DNA from: Gnetum montanum
Taxonomy: Eukaryota; Streptophyta; Gnetopsida; Gnetales; Gnetaceae
DNA: 64,000 nucleotides
Direction: 5' to 3'
Assembly: GCA_015680685.1 (NCBI GenBank)
Contig: MNCI01007622.1
Location: 9,158-73,157, forward strand
Part shown: piece after piece, positions 46,027 to 55,388 of the stretch
Layout: each line of letters starts with the position of its first letter
How positions within the stretch are numbered: position 1 is the stretch's first letter
The notes under the pieces: generated by a model
Told to the model about the DNA's origin: nothing
Database searches by the model: none
Seen by the model: the letters and a program-made list of their open reading frames with translations, nothing else
Program-made: the position numbers and the translations under genes

Positions 46027-48047
46027 TGTAGATTTTTTTGGTGTAAGAAGATTTGAAAATATTTTTTATTTTTGTAGATTTTTGGTAGCCCCATATATCA
46101 GATGATGTGGATGGCCCACTTGAGAAAAACTACTTTTTCCTAATTTTGCAATTCCAATATCTTCGTGATCCAGATGAGTTTTAGGTTGATCTTAGGCCTA
46201 TTGGAAAGATCATTCTATAATCTATCAGATTGTAAGATTTTAGATTAATTTAAATTTATTTAATGATTTAAATATTGTCCAAAATGAGCCTAGAATAAAA
46301 TTTTTCAGTGTTCAGAATAGAAGTTGCTAATTTCCAAGATGAATATTTGTGATATGAGAGAGTTATGTAATGAGTGAATACTTGATACAAAGCTCTTTCA
46401 ACAATATACTTGTTGAAACATTTGGAATTAATCGACTTGATTTGATGGTTAAAATCTATTACACAAGGATGTACCTAAATATGATTTTTCAACTTCTTTA
46501 ATTAATGAGAATTGGTAAATATTATGAATTGAGGATGGATGTTGTAATGGGATAAATTGAGAATGGAATCGTAGATGATAAATAGGATATAGGATTATTG
46601 GATAAATTGTGGAATTGCTTCACTTAAAAACATGATTACCTACATATTTATAACCAAATGATGAAGCCATAATAGAATATGATGGGACAAGCCTATTTTA
46701 TGGAAAATTGGAATGAAAATTCAAAAAACATGAGAGATTGGGACCATTCTCTAATTACATTTGCTTATCAATCTTTTAATAAAAGGAAAAATAATAGAAT
46801 TTCCTCTCTTGTCTTATGTATAATAATAATTCAAATATAAATTACATGGCTTTGGTCACTATTTTACAAAACAAAAAAACAAAAAAAAACTATTTTGGCT
46901 TCACTTAATCTTTGTCTTTTCTTGAAGTTTATACTTTTTCTTCATGCTTTTACTTGTATTTCTTGTGTTTCCATATGTAAATATTAATTTTTTATCACTT
47001 TGAATTAAGGCTTATTGAAACCACTTTGTTGTCTATCTTGAAATCCACATCTTGGGCAAATAGAGTGAATGGAGTATGAGTTACCAAGGTGCATACTAGA
47101 ACCAATACTCCCTTTTTAGGATGTACTTTGGAGTTGTTTTGGCTTGTTCTTGAGTTTAGCCAATCTTGACCTTTTGTAGTTTTTGATTTTTCTTGACATT
47201 GATTTGTACCCTTCTTCTCTTTATATTTTTCTTTGATAAATTACCACATTTCCTTGCTTCTCTTCAATTTTAAAATTCCATTTCTAATTCTTCCACACAC
47301 TAAATTGCATATAATGCGTTTTGTCAATTATGCTTCTTTAATTATTTTCTAGAATTTTTTTATTATATTTTGTTCAATGTTTTAGGAGTTTCACTACCTT
47401 TTCCATAATACTCCAAACATCATTGTGATATGATAGTTCCTGCATCAATTCTTGCCATAATTTGAAATTTTGAGTACCATCAAAAATTATTAAGCATGTT
47501 GGAAAATTCATACTTATATCTTCCATGGCTTTGTCCTTTGCTCCAATACCAATTGTAGATTTTTTTNTCTTTACTTGCAAACATGATTTTCCCACATATT
47601 TATAGCCAAATAATGGTGCCATAATAAAATATGATGGGACAAGCCTATTTTATGGAAAATTAAGATAGAAATTCAAGAGACATGAGAGATTATGATCATT
47701 ATCTAATTACATCTCCCATAAATATTTTAATAAAATGAAAAATTGTATAATTTCCTATCTTGACTTATCTTGCATAATAATTCAAATATAAATTACATGG
47801 CTTTGGTTCCTATTTTACAAAAAAGTTATTTTGGCTTCACTTGATCTTTGTCTTTTCTTGAAGATTAAACTTTATCTTCATGTTTTTACTTATATTTATT
47901 ATATTTCCATATGTAAATATGGCCTTCTATCACTTTAGATTTAGATTTATTAAAATTACATTTTTGTTGATATTGAAATCTACATCTTGGGCAAGTAGAG
48001 CCAATGGAGTGTGAGTTACTAAAGTGCATAATAGAACTAATAACACT
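46027..48047 (-). mobile_element. Short copia-like LTR-gag-LTR remnant
   Basis: Two direct repeats (46620-47109 and 47575-48042 in the matching part) flank about 440 bp. Inside, the minus strand has a PBS-like TTGGTATTGGAGC (47540-47552 complement) by the right LTR, a gag start (IIFDGTQNFKLWQELM), and a purine tract CCTAAAAAGGG beside the left LTR. Both LTRs start TGTAGATTTTTTT on the plus strand. The left one is about 590 bp longer, so the right has a deletion, near an N at 47567. No clear target duplication is left. It is a deletion derivative with only the gag N-terminus. Confidence 0.7.
47374..47540 (-). pseudogene. Copia gag N-terminal fragment
   Basis: The minus strand encodes MEDISMNFPTCLIIFDGTQN, then FKLWQELMQELSYHNDVWSI. 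This corresponds to the FDG.NY..W...M......D.WD.VE signature at the start of plant copia gag. Nothing of the rest of gag or pol follows before the left LTR. Confidence 0.6.
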
Positions 48048-48081
48048 AACATCTCATTGTTTAAAATATTTTTTCTTAAGT

Positions 48082-48175
48082 AGAATAGAAAAAGTATTAA
48101 ACAAATGTACTTCATGATGACAAAAATNCAGAATAGAAAAAGTATTAAACAAATGTACTTCATGATGACAAAAAT
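48082..48175 (+). repeat. 46-bp tandem duplication around an ambiguous base
   Basis: The segment from AGAATAGAAAAAGTATTAAA to GATGACAAAAAT occurs twice without change (48082-48127 and 48130-48175), separated by NC. The N at 48128 makes an assembly artefact likely. Confidence 0.8.
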
Positions 48176-48314
48176 TGTGGCAATTAGGAATATTATAATA
48201 TGTAATTAGTTGAATATACATCCTCCTACATAGTTGTAAGACCAATTCCTTTTAAAAATTAAGACTGATTTCAACAAAAAAAATGTCTTTGAAAACTAAA
48301 AGTTGTAAAAATAG

Positions 48315-49216
48315 TGATGAATAGTGGGTATCCTCTATGCCCAACCATACGAATCACAAGCATTCATTAACAAGCTGGTCAAATTCTATAAACTCAATTA
48401 CCTAGGTGGCTAATATTCTTAATTAGTGAATTATGTTGTTGCAAGGTTGTTGTCTTTCACATCCACACTTGTGTCTTCACTGTGTGTATAGGTAAGTGAA
48501 TTGAGACATAAGATGTTTATTTTTATGATTATTTTATTATTTGTTTCTTCTAATGACTAGATGATTGAGTAAAGGTTTAATAACTAACTAACTAACTAGT
48601 TTATTAATTAATTATCCCAACATAGAATATCTGTTCCCACTTATTGTATGCATCTTGAATTAGTATTAACACTATTGGATTACCAAGTGGCTACTACTAG
48701 GTGTATCAATTATCCACTACTGAGATTACCAAGTGTTAATACATTATGCTTGAAGTGGTTGTACTCACATATTTATAATTAATATGATTAGTTGTAATAA
48801 TTACTTAAGAACATAAATATAAACTATATGGAAAGTAAAGTGTTAAAAAGTAAGATTAAACTAGTCTAAGTGCTACAACAAATGTAGGAAATCTCAATTT
48901 TATTATCAATCATGTTAATGTATCTAAGTACATAAGCACTTGAAAAAAAATTCTGTACAATCTCATATATCCACACTGTGTGCACCAGGGGGGAAAATAT
49001 TTTAACTTTCAAGGGAAGAAACTACAAGAATTAAGCTAACTCTACGAGGGAAAGGTATCATAAATACAAAGGATTAGTGCATTTATATAGGTAATGACTG
49101 AGTCAATGTCAATGTACTTGCATCAACACATCCTACCATGCATTGATGAAGATATGTTGACGAGGTTGCATTAACAAGCATGCATCAATGCACCATGTGT
49201 TACTAATGTTTCATTA
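48315..49216 (-). repeat. Solo LTR of the same gypsy superfamily
   Basis: 902 bp, minus strand: plus-strand start TGATGAATAGTGGGTATCC, with the familiar ACCAAGTGGCTAC and GGATTACC blocks in U5, and end TTTCATTA. It is flanked by AATAG (48310-48314) and GATAG (49217-49221), 4/5 match. U3 carries GCATCAA/TTGATG-type units related to those of E. No PBS or PPT adjoins it, so it is a solo LTR. Confidence 0.82.
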
Positions 49217-49221
49217 GATAG

Positions 49222-50100
49222 ATTTCATATGCTTAATGGAAATGAAAAAGGTAACAATTTCCTACTTATCTTTCAGAAAAATCATTAGAAGATTACATAA
49301 CTTGAAAAAATAAAAAACTATAGCATATTCTTCATATTGAACATCAAAATTTAGATCCTGCCTATGAATGATCAACACTAAATGCTTATGTATAAAAATT
49401 TCATATCTAGGGCACACTACCCAATTGAAGCATTACCTAGCTTAAAAAGTAGAAAAAATGAGAATAATACCTAACATGAAGGACTTGAATATAAATTTTT
49501 TTTCATCATATCATTGAATTGTGGAATAAAACTTTAATTAGAGGTCAGTAATCCAAAATGTGAATAAACACATATTATGATGAAAAATCAACAACCAATG
49601 ACTCATATGCATCATCAAGAAGAAAAAAATGAGGTGTCTTAGTTGTATCAACATCACTAGAAGAAGGTGTTACAAATTTTTTCTTACCATCTTGTAAATT
49701 TGCATTTTGAGAATCAAAAAAAATTTCCACATCGATAAAAGAAGTAGAAATTTCAACATTGATTCATGAAGTTGGGAGTAATTCCAAATTTGTCATAGGA
49801 GAATTCTAGAGAAATTAGATCTGTTAGATAAAAATCAAAGAATTAAAAATCAAATCTACTAAAAAATAAATTCACTAGAGAAATATCAAATCTATTATAT
49901 AATAATTAGACTCACAAAAGAAACATCATCTTCATTGAAAAAAAATCAAATTCACTTTCCTTTTTCATGTTATCATCATGGGCGATGATTTGCAATACAA
50001 AACTTTAGTCTACTCACTATATGAATATATGTTATATGATCTAATCTTAACACAAACACAAATTAGAACTTTATAACTTAGCCTTACCTACCCGAATCAA
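49222..50100. other. Unassigned AT-rich region
   Basis: A Ser/Asp-rich minus-strand open stretch (about 49580-49740, with FFDSQNANLQDGKKKF) is visible but matches no family I know. No LTR edge, RNA gene or clear repeat is seen. It may be the body of an old LINE or an older unrecognised element. Confidence 0.4.
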
Positions 50101-50104
50101 CTTA

Positions 50105-50275
50105 TAATAATGAGGTGTCGACTTAGTGATGAGACTTTTAATTTGAAAACACCAAGTCATAGGTTTAATTCTACTAAGAAATGCTAATTTAGAAAATTTT
50201 GATTAGACTATATATATTGGATTGCACCTATATTACAATTATTTCAAGATTCCAACATCCCAAAATCAACCCATA
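50105..50275 (+). repeat. tRNA-derived SINE copy 3
   Basis: GAGGTGTCGACTTAGTGATG and AGGTTTAATTCTACTAAG, then GATTAGACTATATATATTGG, correspond block by block to copy 1 (45625-45790). The sequence ends at ATTCCAACATCCC. A weaker third relative lies near 50790-50900. Confidence 0.62.
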
Positions 50276-50740
50276 ACTTGAACCTTACAAATTAAGATTC
50301 TTCTCATTAGGTTAACACCTCACAACATATAACCAACATAATACTTTAGAAAAATTAAAGAGAAATATAATAATGCCTAAAGTATGACTTATACTAACAA
50401 CCTCTTACTTAACAAGACAATGAGTTAATCACTTAAGTCAATCAACCCATAACTTGAGCCTTCCAAATTAAGAATCTTGCCATTAAGTAAACACATTAAG
50501 ACATATAGACAACATAATACTTTAGAATAATTATAAAGAAATATAACAATGCCTCAAGTATAACTCAAACTAACAACCTCTTGCCTAACATGACAATGAG
50601 TTAATACCCCATAAAAATAGAGAACTACACATAGCCTCATGTCATACAACTAGCATAATAATTTAAAAAATTCTAGATATTAATGTAATTATAGTTCAAG
50701 CACAACTCAAACTTCTAACCTATTACAAAAAAAATAAGAC
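50256..50740 (-). repeat. Tandem array with tRNA-like units
   Basis: Two similar units of about 180 bp, each starting ATCAACCCATAACTTGA (50256 and 50441), are followed by a poorer third. On the minus strand each unit carries tRNA-like A/B-box sequences (GTTAACCTAATGAGAAGA and AAGGTTCAAGTTATG). The central phrase ACATAATACTTTAGAA is kept in both main units. Confidence 0.65.
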
Positions 50741-52015
50741 TTATAAGTTGATTTATTCTTTCATTAGATCCTTTTAGCTCAATATAATAATGTGTTACCC
50801 TAATAACAAGATTATGAATTTTATCACTTCGAGTTTTGCATTTAAATTTGGTGAGCATCACTAAGTTATAAGGTTTTACTTTGCCTATATATCTTAGGGG
50901 TAAATATTATTAAAAAAATATTTTTATTTCTAACACCTTCCTTCCCTTTTAGCTCTATAGAGATCAATAACAATTCAATTTTAATCTTAATTTTATACTT
51001 GAAATTTCCTTTTCTAAAAAACTATAATTGCATTTCAAGACATATAACCAACATGATACTTTCTTTTTTTCTTTTAAGGGAAGCAAATTAGAACATGAAA
51101 AATAATATTTATTTTTGAATTTAATTGGTATGCAAGACATATATAGCCAACATGAAACTTTTCTTAAAAATGAGCAAAGGGGGAGGGAGGGGAGGGTGAG
51201 GGAAGGGGAGGGGAATGCAAGGTGCTAGCATGAGAGTGAATGGTGTTGAAACCTAAAACATAATATTTAGTTTTGACTTGAATTGGTAGGCACAATATAT
51301 AGCTAATAGGATACTTTTTGAGAATACCAAATTTGGATCACAATTTGTATAAACTAAAGTAATTATTGAAATACCTAAAGATTTAAATTTTCTAATTTTA
51401 GTAGACTCTTTTTATTGATAAAAAATTATTACAATATTTGATACCTTTTTCATTGACAACGTATGAAGAAAGAAATTGTGTTAATTGAGAACAATTAATG
51501 CATCTAGAACAATATTTGAAATATAAATGAGAATTTCTTTGATTATCAAAATTTCCTAAGGGACAATTAGTAAGCTATTATGAACTTGGAATTCCAAAAT
51601 AATTAGAATATAGGTACCCCAAAAGCCCCTAGTTTGACTCAAATTAGTAGGTAAGACATATAGAAAAGATCATACTATCAAAAATTTATAGAGGAATACA
51701 AGGACTCAAATTGAAAAGCAAGACAAAACATATAGCTAACATGATACTTAATTTGATTTAAATTTGTAGGCAATACATATAGACAATATCATATACTTTT
51801 AAAAGTCAAAATAAGATGTATAACCAATATAATATTTATGGATTTGATGTTTCTTTAGCAACTCTAATTTTTTAGTGGATTTGACACTTTTTTAGCAAAG
51901 CTATTTAGAATTACATGCAATATTGCAAAATTTAGTAGGTGATCCTTTAAGCAAATCCACCGCTTCATTGCCATTTTACAAGTTACCTGATAATTTATAT
52001 GAATTTATTACTCAT
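50741..52015. repeat. Degenerate repeats with a shared CATATAGCCAACATGATAC phrase
   Basis: Variants of the phrase recur near 51040, 51130, 51290, 51655, 51730, 51775 and 51815. They are often preceded by TTGAATTGGTAGGCAAGA-like sequence and spaced irregularly. Another copy lies at 63215-63240, beyond element F. The region between holds no gene that I can support. Confidence 0.55.
51179..51214 (+). other. G-rich tract with G-quadruplex pattern
   Basis: At least six runs of three to five G are separated by one to two bases within 36 bp, in an AT-rich background. This meets the usual G-quadruplex rule on the plus strand. It lies inside the degenerate repeat region and no gene is near. Confidence 0.8.
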
Positions 52016-52892
52016 TGATGGGATGCAACATCACATGGGCCACAATATCGCGTATGCGATATTGCGTCTGCCACGATATCGCATCCCCCGCGATATTGCA
52101 TATGCAATATCGCGTCGTCCCTTGCGATATCATGTACACGATATCGCAGTGCACTACCAAGTCTATAAATAAGAGGTGGCTCTCCATTATTTCGAAGTTT
52201 AGGCCTAAACCATAGTGAAACTTTGGCAATTTTTCCCCTCTAGAGATAGAATAATTTCCATGTGCCTGCAGTAGGAGCTCGAAATTGAACGGATCTTTAT
52301 TCAAGCAAATATTGTACCTGAACACAAGTTTGTGTACGGAAATAAAGAAAAACTTCTTGGATAAACCTTGCAGTGCATGGACTAGGCTAATTAGGACTTT
52401 ATTTATTGTTATTTATTGTTTCTCGTTTAAATGCTTTATTAGTTAATTAAATCTCTCTCAACCCTTCTCTTGTAGTTAAGTGCATTCAGTACAACTGCTT
52501 TGAGCACGTGCATTATGCTTGGTAATCCCAGTAACAAATAGCATTTGGTAACCAAGGTTGCATTGTTTCAAGGTGTGAACGGTAAGTGGGAATGGATGCT
52601 AATGCTAGGTTAATTAATGCTTAGTTAGTTAGTTAAAGTTAGTCAATTAGTCTCTTCACCCTTCACCTCATTAGCATAGGAGATAAAACATAAAAGACAT
52701 AAAAATCACATACCTCAGACTTACTTAACCATACAACCGTGACAAATACAAGTAAGTTTGGAAAGATAATGAATGATTAACCTTAAGTGTTCCATGAGGC
52801 GTGTAGGCACTTAGTCTGCGAAGTCCGACTGGATCGTGCATGTAACACTCATATTTGTATGGTTGAGTGTACGGGTACCTTGCCACTCATCA
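52016..52892 (+). repeat. 5' LTR of element F
   Basis: 877 bp, TGATGGGATGC to CTCATCA. The U3 tip has at least six GATATC/ATATCGCG palindromes in 52040-52146. TATA box at 52164-52171. About 60 bp longer than the 3' LTR, almost all of the difference being extra palindrome units. Confidence 0.93.
52040..52146 (+). repeat. GATATC/ATATCGCG palindrome array in LTR F
   Basis: Units such as AATATCGCGTATGCGATATT, CACGATATCGC and ATTGCATATGCAATATCGCG follow each other every 20-30 bp. Most are perfect or near-perfect inverted repeats. The 3' LTR holds fewer (61155-61216). Confidence 0.88.
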
Positions 52893-52911
52893 TTGGTGCC
52901 ATTGCCAGGGA
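52893..52911 (+). promoter_or_regulatory. Primer binding site, tRNA-Asp type (F)
   Basis: TTGGTGCCATTGCCAGGGA immediately follows the LTR. It complements the tRNA-Asp 3' end with three C-to-T or G-to-A type changes. Confidence 0.88.
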
Positions 52912-53034
52912 CTAAGTGTTTGTGCACTAAGTAGAACATAGGAAATCATCCACATCGTTGGGAGCTTAAACAAACCCTTACGGTTAATTAAAAAAATTAT
53001 ATAACGGTTAATCTGCACACCGAGTAAAATAATA

Positions 53035-55386
53035 ATATCTTCTTCTTCGAACAAAAGCACCTCACTACCTAGGGATCATACAAGAGACCATCGGCAATCT
53101 AACACACATAACCAAAATCTGCCAGTTCCTCAAGAATTCAGTGTGGTATATATTCATCCCAATGAGTATATACCCAATTTTACCTTTATCCTCCATCAGG
53201 ATGAACAGCTACGTTGGTGAGATCTGCAAGGTAACATAGTGTTACCTCTAGATCATGCAGTCCCTAACATGCTCCTTCGTGCTCTAGCACAGATTGACAT
53301 GACACAGCTATACACTGAGTATGTTGCATTTGACTACAACATGAGGGATTACTATCCCATAGAAGTGCAATGTCAATGGGACTTATGGCAAGAGAGCCAC
53401 CACACATCATTGAAGGGCAAGGTCCCCCGCAATGCTTCACCTGTCATAAGAGAAATTAAGGGTGATGAACCTATCTCAATAGGTTCTCCATAAGATAATG
53501 TTTTCCCTCCCAACAATAGTGAGGAGGTGGGGTATCAGAACCTGCACTCTATGATACATAACCTTGGTTCTAATTCCTGTGAACACCAGTTGTTCACTGA
53601 GGGAACACAAGCACAAGATAAGGGTGAGCATTCTGATCGTCATCACAATTGGGGCAGGGAACACTGAAGAGAAGGTAGGAGAAATCTTCATGGCTATGGT
53701 TCTCCTTCTTCTTCCCCTTCATCACACCATTCACCCTCTCCTTCCACATCAGAACGTAGCCATAGAGAGCACAATGATGAGGATAAGGGTAAATGAAATG
53801 AGAAACCTCAATGAGAGAGTCGAGAGTGAGGACGAGGGTAGTCGAGGGAATCAAAGCATGAAAGAAGGAAAAGTAGGGAACAACGTAGGCATCATAGACA
53901 TCATGAGAGAGATGATCATGATGAACCCCTACTAGCAACCCGAAGTATGTTAGACATTACGGAGGTAGTTATAATACCTACAAGGCATCAAAAAGATAGT
54001 CAAATCAAGCGCTTAGACATGAATAATATCCCATGGTTTGAGGGGGGATATAATGTTGATCCGCATAATCACTTATAGGTGTTCCACGATGCCTACACCT
54101 TGCTAAACATAGAGAACGAGTGGTAGAAATTAAAGTTGTTTCCTAGGACACTCATAAAGAAAGTAGAGAGTTGGTACTGGTCCTCAGAGCCAGAAACCAT
54201 TAGGAGATGGAGTACGATGTTAGAGTTATTCAACAATAAATACCAAACGTACTCCAGAGTGTCTCACTTGCGTAAGCAGATCCAAGGATGGAAGTAGGGT
54301 ACTCATGAACCCTTGGATGCTATCATGGGCCAATACTATGCATTGCTACATCATTGCCTAGGCCATGGTTATGCACAGTGGGATCAACTCTGCCACCTCA
54401 TAGATGGGCTAAGACATGAACCAGGAGAACCCTTAGGACATATGCCCAAGGGAGATTATCTGAACTTATGTCCCATGAAATTCATCGATTGTTGGAGCAA
54501 GTAGACAAAGAAGAAGGGGAGCTACGGAAAATAGAAAGTGTGGAAAAATATAACCGCGATCCTTCCCTTCAGAAAAAGGGAGTAAGATTTTGCAATGAAG
54601 AGGATGAGTCACCACTTGAAGAGTTGGTGAATAGAAAAACCTTGCCGTTTCGAAAGCTAACAATGGAAGTGTCGGCTAAGGTAGATGAAATATGGAGCTC
54701 CTTATATAGAAAAATTGAAACTATGTTAAAAATCATAGAGGAATCTAAGGAAGAACGAAGTAGTGGCCATGATAAGAAAAAGTGGAGAGATTCAGGTCAT
54801 GCACGTAACAATGGTAAGGGAAAAATAACTATCTTCGATGAGGTTGTGGATTTGGATACAGACAATGATGGTGGATGTGAGATCTGCCAATATGAACATC
54901 CTAAGGGATGTTGTTCAATCATCTCACATCCTCAAGATTCTAGGGTGTATGCACTCAACCCGAGACTTAACAAACGGCAAGCACCTCAAAGGTTACCTTA
55001 TCCCCAAGGTAACCCAAGGTAGTTCCACCAATCGTTAACTTATTATCCAAGTGGAACTCCATCACAACCCATTGGGCAACATCAGCAGTGGCAACACCCA
55101 CAGTCATGGGGCATGCCACCGCCTAGACAACAATACCCTTACTAGCAACCAGACCCGTATGGCTACTACGTGCAGCAGCCAGTTTTCCCAAGTGACTCTA
55201 TGGGTCATGCAACCCCACAATGTCACTACCAAGTCTGGGAGTATTTTAGGACTCCTTCTCCTCTAGGAGATGCTCCACATCCATACCATCCTCCAAATCC
55301 ATCCGCCACTCTTACATTGGTAGCTCCACCACCAATCGCTCCAACAATGCCAAGGGTATTTCCCACTCAACTGTAATAACCCAATG
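53035..55386 (+). pseudogene. Element F gag
   Basis: The position matching the gag ATG of C and E reads ATA (53035), so the normal start is lost. The N-terminal block PNFTFILHQDEQLRW is followed by a clean stretch 53239-53493. A His/Arg/Ser-rich linker with a frame change lies at 53500-53940. The capsid region is 53990-54480 (RLDMNNIPWFEGGYN, RWSTMLELFNNKYQTYSRVS, LIDGLRHEPGEPLGHMP). A long open part 54468-55022 then contains a Lys/Glu-rich helix and an intact CEICQYEHPKGCC knuckle (54876-54914, spacing CX2CX3HX3C). A Pro/Gln/Tyr/His-rich tail finishes it. Confidence 0.88.
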
Positions 55387-55388
55387 TC

